From Cunninghamia lanceolata (lineage: Eukaryota; Streptophyta; Pinopsida; Cupressales; Cupressaceae), in the NCBI GenBank assembly GCA_027924645.1, contig BSBN01001150.1:1984001-2048000 (forward strand): 64,000 nucleotides of DNA, in the 5' to 3' direction. Positions 23,981 to 34,713 of the stretch are shown here, one piece after another. The notes under the pieces are model-generated. The model worked only from the letters and a program-made list of their open reading frames with translations, did not search any database and was not told the origin of the DNA. A program made the translations under genes and the position numbers. Numbering within the stretch: the first letter of the stretch is position 1; every line of letters starts with the position of its first letter.

Positions 23981-25447
23981 TGGTGCAGGGCACCTAGGAG
24001 CAGTCTGACACCTCAAGCATTTTTTATGCATTTTGATAAGCTATGTTTTGTTTTGATTGTATGTGTGGTAATAAGGCTTTAGCCATGTTTGTATGGTCCC
24101 TTTTGTGTGGTCAAGATGATTGAGGTGACCCTATAAACCTCAATCATGCTTAGTCCACTTGGATCCTTGTTGTGCCAATTAGGCCTAGAAGGTCTAAGGA
24201 TTGGTTTTCGAGTTTTTTTTGGTTGTTTTAATGTTTTAGTATGTTGGAAGGAGTTTGTTGATCATTTGGACTCCATTGGATGAGCCAAACAAATCAACCT
24301 CCTTGTGTTAATGCAAAACACCATAGTTGTCAAAGGTGTTATGTGTTGGGTCAGTTCAAAAACCACTTTGGGCAGTTAAATGCTGTTGTAGAAGTTGGAG
24401 ACCAACTTGGATGGGTTAATATGGTGGATATCTGACTCCAGTACGGAGGAGGAAGTTTTTGTACAGAATTTGGGCACAAAATTTAAGAAAACTGACTATT
24501 TTTCGCTGTTTTTCTTGTTGTGTACGGACTGTACAGACTTTTCATGTGTATAAATGATATTTTTCTGAAAGATCTTGGAGTCAGAGTTCCAATGCAACTA
24601 GTTTGAGGTCCTGAAGTGGTTGGGATCAAAAGTTATAGATTTTTCTTTCAAAACAGGTCCAGAAACCCTGTTTTCTAGGGCAGCCATAGAAATCCGGCCC
24701 TAGAATGCATTCCCACTGTTGAAAATTTGCAAAAACTGGTTAAATGTAGGCTAGGGGTATGTACTATAAGATTCCAAAAGATTTTTGTCAGAAAATGCAG
24801 TCTTCTATTTTTAAGGTGATGCCCTAGGTCAAGTATTTCATTGTATTTGGCTAATTTCATGCTATTTGAGGTTGTAGATGATAGAATCCTGTTAGGGTGA
24901 GCAAATAAATGATGGATTTGTGTTGTAGGGACATGGTAGAAGCATTCTAAATTCCTACCCCTGACCTATGCACCCAATTTTGAGCACTTGCTTTGTAACC
25001 TAGCCTAAATTGATCAATTAGGCCTAGAGACCTAGTAGGCGTTCTGGATTGCTGGAGTAGAGTTGGAGCAGGAGATTTGGAGGTTTGTTAGGGTCCCCTG
25101 AAAGGTGTTCAATTCCATCATTTGTTTGCCTAGACCTTTGGGATTTTGTCAAGTTTTGTTGAGAAAACCTAGTTTGGAGGGCTAGTAGCCTTACTAGTCA
25201 AGGTATAGGTTGAAGAGTTTTGGGAAGTTGGAGATCAAACCAACTGCATAGAAGGTGTTTGTTGATCTGTCTTAAGGTGTTGGAGAAGCCTTAGGCGTTG
25301 GACAATAGTCTGGACATCAAATCCTTCATATGCCTTGTATGTGCCTTTGGTTGGTTGGTTGGTTGAAGGCTAGTTGAAGTGGGTGAGTGGGCAAAGGACA
25401 ATAGAGTAAACCTTTGTGTGTTGCTTCCCTTGTGCCACTCTGCATCA
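23981..25447 (+). repeat. 3' LTR of chromovirus
   Basis: 1467 bp, the partner of 17818-19284, with differences mostly clustered in the middle (around 24350-24670). It is followed by the target-site duplication catgg at 25448-25452. Confidence 0.93.
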
Positions 25448-25599
25448 CATGGGGATCATTGTCGAGCTTTTCTTCATTTAGTTCAACCCTATAACATGTC
25501 ATCTCATATTACTAGGAATTACATACACAAATTACTAAGAAAATAAAAGAACATGATAAACATGAGAGAATTTTTTTAACATTTGCATAATCACATAAA

Positions 25600-25892
25600 T
25601 TTTTTTTTTTTTTTTTTTTTAAAAATGCGCCTGGTAAACTTTTTAACGTGACCGGCGACGCTGGTGCAACACGCCCTCCGGCTCCACGCGAATGCTTTTG
25701 CCCGGAGCAATGAACCGGTGAGGCCACAATTGGGGGACCTCATCCCCTAGGAAGAACACTTCAAACCCGCGAGCTCATTGGCCCAGCGAAGGCGTAAAGC
25801 CTTGCGAGCTCATTGTCCCAGCGGGGGTTTGAACTCTGGTGGCCGCCACTACATCCTGAGCGACTTAACCACCGAACCATGCCATCATCGGC
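25600..25892 (-). mobile_element. tRNA-derived SINE with poly(A) tail
   Basis: A G/C-rich 293-bp island in AT-rich DNA. On the - strand it has a pol III A box (TGGTTCGGTGGTTAAG, within 25861-25879) and a B box (GAGTTCAAACCC, 25825-25836) at tRNA-like spacing. It ends in a 21-nt A tail (T run on the + strand, 25600-25620). It is flanked by a near-perfect 15-nt target-site duplication: GCATAATCACATAAA at 25585-25599 and GCATATTCACATAAA at 25893-25907. A 20-bp segment (GCGAGCTCATTG...CAGCG) is present twice at 25770 and 25804. A second, inverted TTCAAACCC lies near 25753. It encodes no protein and depends on LINE enzymes. The tRNA parent is not identified. Confidence 0.85.
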
Positions 25893-25907
25893 GCATATTC
25901 ACATAAA

Positions 25908-28255
25908 ATTAAATGCATATCTTTTCTGAATATATTTCCAACTTTGAAATACAATATTTTCAAAGATAAATCATAGTGAAAACATTTCACTTTACATTTA
26001 CAAATATATTGCACTTGGAAAAAAGAATAATTTTACATCATAAGTTAATCATGAAGTAAACTGCATCTAGAATCTTGATATCTATCTCACAAGTCTTAGT
26101 GAGTCTTCTGCTATAGATGGAGAGCATCATCTGAGTGCTTTACCTCCAACTACAGACTAACGGTCCCTCGTACACCTTCCTTCCCGAAAGTGGCCCTACC
26201 CTTCACAAAGATTATAGACATAAGGAGTTCCAACAGGTTTCCATCTAAGTTCTAGTGTCATGTCTGACGTGACTTAATCGACCATACGACTCTAGACAAT
26301 CTTCTAGCTAAGTATGATCATTCTGATAGGTCATGCCATCTAGACATGATGAACTGACTAATGCATGTAGAGACAAATGCATCACTTTGGCCAAAGTTTC
26401 TATATAAATATATGTTTGCAATAAATGTAGTCATGTGTCTGCACACCTCTAAATTGACTTGGAAACTACCTCATCCTACAATTGATTTGTTTGACTAGTA
26501 ACTCTAGACATGAATTGTCTTGACTAAACTCAAATTCTAGTCAATCTGACTTATAATTTAGTCCATAATCTAGGATATATACACAATATATGGTTTAGAT
26601 GATTGTGACTTTTTAGAGAGTCCTTAATTGCATCCTTGCAAATATCAGGGTCTATGACTTCCTTTCATTCTACTCAAGGACTCAAAAATTAATATCTCTT
26701 GTGTTATATGTCGAGTTGTCGAATCTATCAAGAAATCACTTAATTTAAGCAAAGTATGACTTAGACTTTACTCTAATTTACACTGTCTAGAACTATGGTT
26801 TTCTCGATGATTTAAACTGTCGACTGTGACTTACAATAGACTATAACAAAGTCATAACTGACTTAGAATTTTAAGCTTTCTAAACCCTTTCGGGTTGAAT
26901 CTAGGGTTTTTAACTTCTCTAACACTCTATATATAATCAAAACTCTTGTTATCTAAATATAAGAATGTAAATAATAAAACATGAATATAATATTGTCTAG
27001 TCTTTTCTAGACCACTTAGGCACTAAATGAATTCACATTTCTCATAAAAATATGAGTTTCTATATTCATATAAATAATACCTTAATGTATACTATCTTTA
27101 TCATCAATACTCTTAACTAAGTTTAATCTTATAATCTAGATAGGTTTTGATTCTACGACAACAATATAATGCTTTTGACCTCTTGGTCTTCTCAAGTCAA
27201 CTGAATTTCTATAATGAAAAGATTAAGAACTAATGTTTAACATCCTATGTTTATCTTGATAATGCTTATCATTGTTGTTGAATAAGTAAGTGATATTGTA
27301 TCACTATACAAAGTTGTTCTTAATGATAACAATATCATTTTTTTATTATATTCTAACATAAATGAATGTCAATTCCAAAGTCTTTGATCTCAAGGCATAA
27401 AACTTATACCATTATCTCATTGTGATACGTAAACCTATTTATATCTTGAACTTTCTACATAGAATAGATTTTGAACTCACATAGAATATCTTTCAAATAT
27501 CATGATGGTACATGTCATTGTTGTAGATTTCTTATGTGATGACATATCACTATTCTACATGTTTTGAAATATATTCATAGCTTCTCTATTTATTCTACAA
27601 TAGGAATAATTCAAACACAAAATCATTTGATCAAAAAGCAATAAAACTTATACATTCCTACTCTTAACCTTCCTAGGTTAAATTCATAATTCTGGTAAGG
27701 CTTGGTCTCTACAAATGCATACATAACTTCTCCTAGTTATACATTCCAACCTAATCAGCCAACAATTTTTTCAGTTAATGAGAAGACGAATTTTGAGATC
27801 TATTCCTACATTTCTTCCCTATGGTGGTAATGTACTTGCATCTCTTTTCCTTGCATGACTTTGCATTAGTGAAGCTTGAGCTTTATTGATAAAATCATAA
27901 GTTTGGTGGAGGAATGAGGGTTTGAACTCTGCGCATGTAATATGGTGTTTTCAATTTCTTGTTCTTCTGCTTATTTTATTAGAATATTGCACTTACAGTG
28001 GTCATGATTGTGCAAAATACTGGTCATTCATTGCTTGTTATTTTGATCTCACTAATGTTTGTTATATGAAGTGAAAAGCCAGGTGCAGAGGTTGTCCAAG
28101 CTATTTTACATTTTCCTTCTAAACCCTAAACCTCTTTTTCCTTTTTTTACAACTTAGAAGTAGGTTAGCATTTTCACTCAATTGAACATCTACCTATTAG
28201 AGGTTACTTGGTATTCCAGATTGATATTACCAGCACAGGCCCCTTGAAAAAACAT
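25908..28255. other. Long AT-rich stretch without recognisable gene
   Basis: About 2.3 kb with only very short frames. It could be an old solo LTR or element remnant: CCAACA-like ends occur near 27773, but no matching TG start or target-site duplication is found. The plant telomere unit occurs twice at 28120-28133 (aaaccctaaacc). Confidence 0.3.
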
Positions 28256-30420
28256 TCACATTGTCCACTCTACTATTTTAAGACTATTGTGACCCAACGA
28301 AACATGGACCTTGGGGTAAACCAAGATCATCAGTTTACCTTTTAGGAGAAGTTGAGAGATCATTTGTTCTACTTGAGTTGATGTGCCAAAATAACCATCA
28401 ACAGTTTCCTTCTCAAGTCTCTCTATTTCTTCCAGGTCTTTTCCCATTAAAATATTTATTCTCCTTTTTGTTCTGAATTCCTTTGCTTTTTTTTAAGATA
28501 TCTTGATCTTTTCTTCATCAGTGATGGATGGACCAACCTTTTCAATTGCATATTTTCTCATCTCAGCCTCTTTTCCCATGGCTTCATTTCTTTTGTTGGT
28601 GAGTAGGTCTGTAAGGCTTACAGGAAGCTGATCAATGAACTCAATTAGGGCCACATTGAAGGCCATCATGTACCTGATTATTGCTTCCTCAATTGTGGCT
28701 TTGTCATCAGCAGGAATCTTATCATAAAGATCTACAACTTGTTTCAAAGAACCATGTTGTACTATAGCATTCACAGTGGCCTCAAGTTGTAGAGGCTCAT
28801 GCTCAAATTCTTCTTGAGAAGTTTCTTTTGAGTTCTGTTCTTTTCCTTTTTCTTTTCCTTTGGTGGTTTTTGCTTCTTCCTCTCCTTCTCTTGATCTTTT
28901 CTTTCTTCTTTCAAACATATCATATTCTTCTTCATCTTCATCTTCTATTTTCACCAGATTGATCTTTCCTCTCTTTGCTTGGACCTTAGGTCTATGTTTC
29001 TTTGTCTTTGTAGTTTTGGTCTGTACTAGAACTTCAATAGCAATTCTTTTCCTATTCAGAGGTGTAGGAGCAAGTCCAGAGGATTTTGAAGAGGTAGCAA
29101 TAGCAAGGACAAACCTAAGTTTGTCCTTCTAGGAGTTTGTGAGGAAGAGGTGGTTGGAGGTTCTTCTGTTGAACCCTCAGGAGTATTAAGCATTACCTCC
29201 AATTTTGACTTCATCTTCTCTATTTTTTTCTCCACATCCTTCCTAACTTTTTTGTTGGTGATTTCATCATAAGTTCCAAATCTTTCAATAGTAGGATCAT
29301 TGGGCTTGTTGAGCAACATATCAGCATATCCAACCAAATCATATTTAGACACCTCATAAGGCAAGGTGGTTATCCAGAAATTTCTTGGCTCTACTACCTC
29401 CATATAGCAATTATCTTTGTCCACCATGAAAGTTATGTCATTCTTGTATTTTTCTACTACTTTTCTTGATATCCTTTCCCTCATTTGCATGTCATTTTGA
29501 AATGTTTTGAAAAATCCCCAAAACAAAGTGTCACAATTTTTGTGATCAGGGAAACTACGCATATAGTCCTTGATTTGATGAGCAATAGGGGTATCTACTT
29601 TCTAGACATTATTCTTCATTGCAATTAATTCCCTTAGAAAATAGAACATAAGGAAAAAGATTAAAGGATGATACTGGAATTTGTACTTTGTCTCCTTGGT
29701 TCTCTTCAAATTGTCTAATAATTGCTACTGAAAACAGAGGTCATAGTCCTTCCCTTCTTTCACCATCTAATAAGTAGTATGAATAGTAGTGGTAGTAGCA
29801 GTCCCCTCTATGTTTGTGTAGTACACTTTGTAATCAATACCCATAGTCGCATACCAAACCTCTAGATTAGTGATATCATCCACAGTTAGGATTCTTTTAT
29901 CAAATTTCACTCCGGTAAGTCTCATCACCTCCTCATTCTTCAAAGCTTTCAATATAGGCATTGCTTTGGAGGAGCACAATCGGGTCACAGCTCTGATTGC
30001 TTCCTTTGTGATCATGTGAGGTTGGTCAAGGAAAAATAAATCCTCATGGATTTGGCTCAATGCAATCCTGATCCAATCTTCTTCATAGCAGAAGTTGGGG
30101 AAACCCTTCCATATGTCTAGCCATTTTGCCTCAGCATTTGCAAACTCTAGCTTTAATTGAAAATAATCACCTAGCAGATGATCATTCCTGAATTATTCCA
30201 ACTTCAGGTGATCATACTCATCTAGCTGTGAGTGGATGTATATCTAAACATCCTCTGTATGCAACACATTAGAGGGAATGCGAGAAAAGGCTCCATCCTT
30301 ATTGGTCTCTGTGGATTTGTATGGGTGTTTCTTCAATTTCAGTCTCGGTCTCTCCACAACATCAACTACTACTGGTGTTTCCAAGATAATTCCTTCAGAA
30401 AACTAGGGTTTAACTAGCAA
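28256..30420 (-). pseudogene. Retroelement-borne ORF of unknown function, copy 3
   Basis: Read on the - strand from about 30420. Pieces at 30060-29767 and 29562-29056 are in one frame, and 28954-28493 and 28447-28256 are in another. A block (KYKFQYHPLIFFLMFYF, near 29650-29700) matches the F-x-SYL-x-LLYF block of copies 1 and 2. A block with FW-x2-TLPYEVSKYDL near 29350-29390 resembles their GF...LP-x-Y block. The C-terminal part is rich in Lys and Glu (KKRSREGEEEAK-like) and predicted helical, as in copy 1. Stops include a TAG near 29600 where Gln is plausible. It lies downstream of the Sirevirus-like gag at 30709-32164 in the same direction, so it may be that element's extra ORF. The function is unknown. 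Confidence 0.45.
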
Positions 30421-30708
30421 ATTTGAAGAATACCTAATAATGTTGTCATTAGGGTTTACACACAAGTTCTGTTGAAGATCTTCTTCTCTCCTTTGCTCTT
30501 TCACACACTTGAATTCATTCAAATGAGATCAAATTTTATCAAGTATCAACTAAATAGGCTTCTCACCAACCCTAGTTGCTCCGCATTGATTGCATTCATC
30601 TATTCTTGACCTAATCAACTTTTTAGTATACAAAGATCTATGATCACTCAGCAATCCTCTGCAAAGAGCCCATTTTCTCCAAAAATTTGATCAATCATCA
30701 TAATTTCA

Positions 30709-32164
30709 TTGGCTAGAAATTTCCATGTTACTTTTAACCATTATGCTGAAAATTCCAACATCATATGCATTCAAGGGTTTGAAAAGTTTGCACTTGCAAC
30801 TCCCCCTGAACCAGTACTTCCTCCTCTTAGTTTCCAAAGGATCCATCTACACCAGCCAGAGTTGCAGATCCTTCCTTTACTTCATTTCCTTCCTTATTCC
30901 TCCATGTCATGTTCATTTCCTTCTTTTTTCTGAGCAATATCAATCTTCTTTTGAGGAGCAAAAGACCTTACACTCCTTCCCTTGTAGAACCTTGCAATGT
31001 GTCCTGATTTATTGCAATTGTAGCAGGTGATGCTAGATTCTTGAGCATGACCACCTCTTCTCACATTAGATCTTCAATTAGCAACCTTATGACCAAACTT
31101 GTTGCATGTGTAGCAGTAACCATAGAAGAATTGGGAAGTCATAGCATTGTTCTTGTTCATGAAACCATTCCTCATCACTTTACTTATGTATCCATTAGCC
31201 CTATGACTAATTGACACTAACCATGAGAGTTTACAACATTGTACCTTGGAGGCCTAAATGAGCTTTGATTCATCTTGCTTCTACATTCAACAATGTCATT
31301 GTGACCAAACTTTTTACAAGCATAGAAATTACCATTGAAAGCTTGAGGGTACATGGTAGGAGGAATTTGTTTAGGAGTAGGATTTCTAAAAATTTTCTTC
31401 TTGTTGTTCTTTCTTTGTCTCCAGATAGGCGTGAAGCCTTCTTCTTTTTCATCTCTGGAGGCATTCTTCTTAGGATCTTCAGTGCAGGATTTTTCTTCCT
31501 TTGTTTCAGACTTTCCTTCTGCTTTGAAGTTACCATAAAAGTTTGTAGATGCAATAATTATAGGACTTTTCCCCTTTTCAAAACCAAGGCCAGATTTTTC
31601 TTTTGATGGCTTTTGAGAGTTGATTAGTTCATTAAGAATCTCAGAACCTCCCTTCAGTTTTAACCCCTTGTCAATCTGTTCTTTTTCTTTTTCTAGATAT
31701 TTTATCAAAGTAACAACTTGTTCTTCAAGTTTTGAACATTCAATAACTTTCTCATTGAGCTTGATATTTAGGCAATCTTCAATCCTCTTGTCTTCTTCAA
31801 CCATGACTTTGAAATTAGAGATTATATCTTCTACCTCCTTGAGTTTAATGTTACCTCCTTATCTCCTTCTATTTGAGCTTTCAGTTTTCCAAATTCTTCT
31901 TTTGATTCTTTATCTTTTATCTTCAGTTTCACAATTGTCTCCTTTGATTTTTCAAGCATGTCCTCATATTTCTGGTTTAGTTCTCTTGCTTCATCCAGAT
32001 CCTCAAGGGTTGACCAGAGTTCTCCTTCAAGGTCAACTTCTTCTAGGTTGAGGTCCCAACCTTCAGGTTCTATTGCTTCTAGATTTGGTTCCAGAGTAAA
32101 CACATTATCTGGCATAGCTTCAGATTCCATGTGTTCAAATGTAGGATCTACCTCAGCTTGTTAG
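30709..32164 (-). pseudogene. gag: Sirevirus-like Copia gag, decayed
   Basis: Read on the - strand, this starts just after the primer-binding site at 32183-32194. The first part (32130-31831) is acidic and coiled-coil-like. The second (31804-31217) is Lys/Glu-rich and ends in a zinc-knuckle relic (YACKKFGHNDIVEC, first Cys lost) near 31270-31320. Beyond, two more knuckles can be read (CYTCNKFGH near 31090-31120 and CYNCNKSGH near 31000-31020), each with a terminal Cys lost. The two main pieces are in different frames. Multiple knuckles and the associated LTR type fit a Sirevirus-like Copia gag, which packages element RNA. No Copia protease, integrase or reverse transcriptase follows on the - strand. 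Unknown ORF copy 3 follows instead. Confidence 0.65.
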
Positions 32165-32182
32165 GCTTCTCAAAGGTACTTT

Positions 32183-32194
32183 GCTCTAATACCA
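32183..32194 (-). promoter_or_regulatory. Primer-binding site, initiator tRNA-Met, one mismatch
   Basis: On the - strand it reads TGGTATTAGAGC, one C-to-T change from the standard TGGTATCAGAGC, two bases from the LTR end at 32197. Confidence 0.7.
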
Positions 32195-32196
32195 AT

Positions 32197-33590
32197 TGTT
32201 GAACACACAGGGATGCTGAGAGGGGGGTGAATCAACATATACAAAAACTTAACTACTTTATTTGTAGAGAAAATCAAATTACTTGGAGAACAGAAAGTAA
32301 AACATGCACCACATTAATCAACACATTGACACTATGATTTTTATGTGGAAAACCCAAAAATGGGAAAAACCACGGTGAGTGTTAGCTCACAATATATTGC
32401 TCACTGCTATAAAAGTTTACAACATTGTTTTAGGGCTACAACCTAAGGAAGCTACAACTCCCTATTGCCTTTGTTTTAGGGATACAACCCAAGGAAAATA
32501 CTACTCCCTGAAGAAAGATCACTACTACATAGAATTACAATGATAATATAACTATGAACTACTATGGAAGAAGCATCTGACTTATGTTGATGTTGCAGTC
32601 CTCTTTTCTACACAATTAATCTATCATACCAAATTCACATACTTCATACTGCTCATTCTATTCTATCACATTTGTTGTCACTCCTTCACTCCACAAATGA
32701 ATTGGTTCTTCTATATATATCCTCTGCACCATCTCAAAACATTGATTAGGTTGGCACCAAAAAGACTCTTAGATGAAATGTGTAATACTGTATAGGTTGG
32801 CATAGGGAAAACACATATTGAAGAGGAAATAAATTGCAGATTACAACACTTCATAATAAGATCCAATAAACATCACTACACATCTTCCAATGCCAAACCA
32901 ACCAATCAGGATCCACCGCATATGAAGGAAACTGGATTGTCGGCCCAAACAACAGTATCACTGCTAACTAAGCATTTTCACATCACTGGGGAGAAGCCAA
33001 AAACATTATGCGGACCAAGATTTCAACCATGTATCTTCTCAACACTATCCATACACCATTCTCCTAAAGTATCTAATAAGTATATGCATCTGTAAAACAA
33101 AAAGCATGTTGAACTGATGAAAACAAAGCATTCCAGATAGACTGTGATATTCTAAGACTTAGAATTTTGCATTGTGGTACAACAAAACATCTAAAACTCT
33201 TAGAAATGAACTTATGCACTATTATGAACACATTCCCAGATCCACACAACTTCATCTATCACTTCCGGAGAAAGTCAGAGACTTAACTCTGGTATACTGT
33301 GATCCAGAGGATAGTCATATACAACTCTTTACTAACTGACTTGAGTACCTTATGCAATACATGAAATAAGAGAAAATTGCATACGATTCAAACCTGATAT
33401 ACTATGAAGCATGTATAGTCTCTGTAGACACTCATATAGCTGATCTATACCTTCTCCATTTTCTGCAAGCACTCAAACATGTGTTTTATAGAATACTTCT
33501 ACATATGGAACCATCTGTATTACTTATATCATTTGAAAGTCAACCTTGTGGACCATTAGAGCACTTGATACTGCAAGGTAGTATGCATTA
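32197..33590 (-). repeat. Sirevirus-like LTR, inner part (split by insertion)
   Basis: On the + strand it begins TGTTGAACACACAGGG and carries the GAGAGGGGGGTGAATCA block and the 'tatgtggaaaacc...gggaaaaacca' block. Both blocks are shared with the LTRs at 43995, 56530 and 61413. It is broken at 33590 by the Copia element with target-site duplication catta. It resumes at 42817. Confidence 0.75.
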
Positions 33591-33977
33591 CATTAGAAAT
33601 ATAAGCAGTGCATAATTGAAATAACAGTGAATTAGCAATAAAAGCACAAAATAGACAACACATATTTATGTGGAAAACCTGGTAATATACCAAGAAAAAA
33701 ACCATGGGCAAAGATCTGTCAATTTTATTCTCAGAAGAAAATTTGTAGTTACAAAACATTCTCTCATGCCTTGGTATTCAAGCTCGAAAACCCTAAATAT
33801 TCACGAAAAAGCACATGTAAAAATCGATCGAATCTAAATAAAGATTTCCATGCATAAAAGCATGAGTGGCACTTCCGCATGCAATTTTGCATGGTGAACA
33901 CATGGAATAAGTCACTGCTGGAATAAGTCACTGTTCGTCACTACTGGAATAAGTCAAATTGACTTCACATTTCAACA
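33591..33977 (-). repeat. 3' LTR of the Tork-like Copia element
   Basis: 387 bp, aligning end to end with 42435-42811. It contains a small tandem duplication of 'ggaataagtcactg' near 33905-33950 that the other LTR lacks. Confidence 0.88.
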
Positions 33978-33988
33978 ATCTCCCACTT
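33978..33988 (-). promoter_or_regulatory. Polypurine tract of the Tork-like element
   Basis: On the - strand it reads AAGTGGGAGAT directly before the 3' LTR start TGTTGAAATG. This is a classical Copia polypurine tract. Confidence 0.85.
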
Positions 33989-34039
33989 GAATTCATGTTT
34001 CTACCTTATGAATAATTCCTCATATTGAGAGACCAATGT

Positions 34040-34713
34040 CGTTGTTGCCTATCATCAAGTGATATGCAAGCCAAGAGAAGTTCTGCACCATATGAACTTC
34101 TCTCTACTAGTAGGCTTCGTCAAAATATCTGTTGGATTTATATCAATGTGTATCTTAGCCAAAGAGACCTGTCCTCCTTCCACCACCTCACGTACAAAGT
34201 GATACTGTACATCAATATGTTTTGTTTTGGTATGATAAGCTGAGTTCCATGCTAAGTGTATAGCACTTTGGCTATCACAATGCAACACCATGTTATCCTG
34301 CTTACCTGCAATTCACCCAAGAGTCTATGAAGCCAGATCACCTCCTTGCTAGCCTGTGTCACTACCATATATTCTACTTCAGTAGTAGACAAATCCACCA
34401 CTGTCTGCAACTTTGAAACCCAGCTAACAACACCTCCCGCTAAGGAGAAAACATAACCGATAGTAGATTTTCTCTTATCTCTATGCACCAAAATCTGCAT
34501 CCACATATCCATTAACCTAAACACTACTCCCACTATAATAAATAGCAACATCAGAAGTGCCCCTCAAATACCTGAGAATCCACTTCACAGCTGTCCAATG
34601 ATCACAACCTGGATTCGCCATGAAACGACTGACTAGTCCTAGTACTTGTGCAATGTCTGGTTTGGTGCACACCATAGCGAACATACAACTACCAACTATT
34701 GATGAGTAGAGTA
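34040..34713 (-). pseudogene. pol: Copia reverse transcriptase C-terminus and RNase H fragment
   Basis: Three pieces in shifting frames on the - strand. 34710-34517 encodes the end of reverse transcriptase (YSS-x-VGS-x-MFAMVCTKPDIAQ and WILRYLRGT). 34551-34252 encodes RNase H motifs (RKSTIGYVF, DLSTTE-x-EYM). 34291-34055 encodes the conserved end (HCDSQSAIHLAWN, KTKHIDVQYHFVRE, DILTKP). At least two frameshifts are needed to read through. The upstream boundary at about 34714 is where the LTR of the nested element begins. It is a dead relic. Confidence 0.85.

Larger units (their letters stand above)
17818..25447 (+). mobile_element. Full-length Ty3/Gypsy chromovirus, 7630 bp
   Basis: The structure is complete: 5' LTR 17818-19284, iMet primer-binding site 19287-19299, a single gag-pol frame 19309-23958, a short purine tract and 3' LTR 23981-25447. 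Both LTRs are 1467 bp, begin TGGTGCAGGG and end GCATCA. I count about 21 differences between them (about 1.4%), almost all transitions, so insertion is recent. The target-site duplication catgg is at 17813-17817 and 25448-25452. Only two in-frame TAG codons break the protein. A C-terminal chromodomain-like region places it among chromoviruses. I cannot decide between Reina-, Tekay- and Galadriel-like lineages by eye. Confidence 0.95.

Noticed and set aside
25800..25892. Host tRNA gene
   Set aside because: A and B boxes are present, but there is no cloverleaf that I can draw. The A tail and flanking duplications show a SINE.
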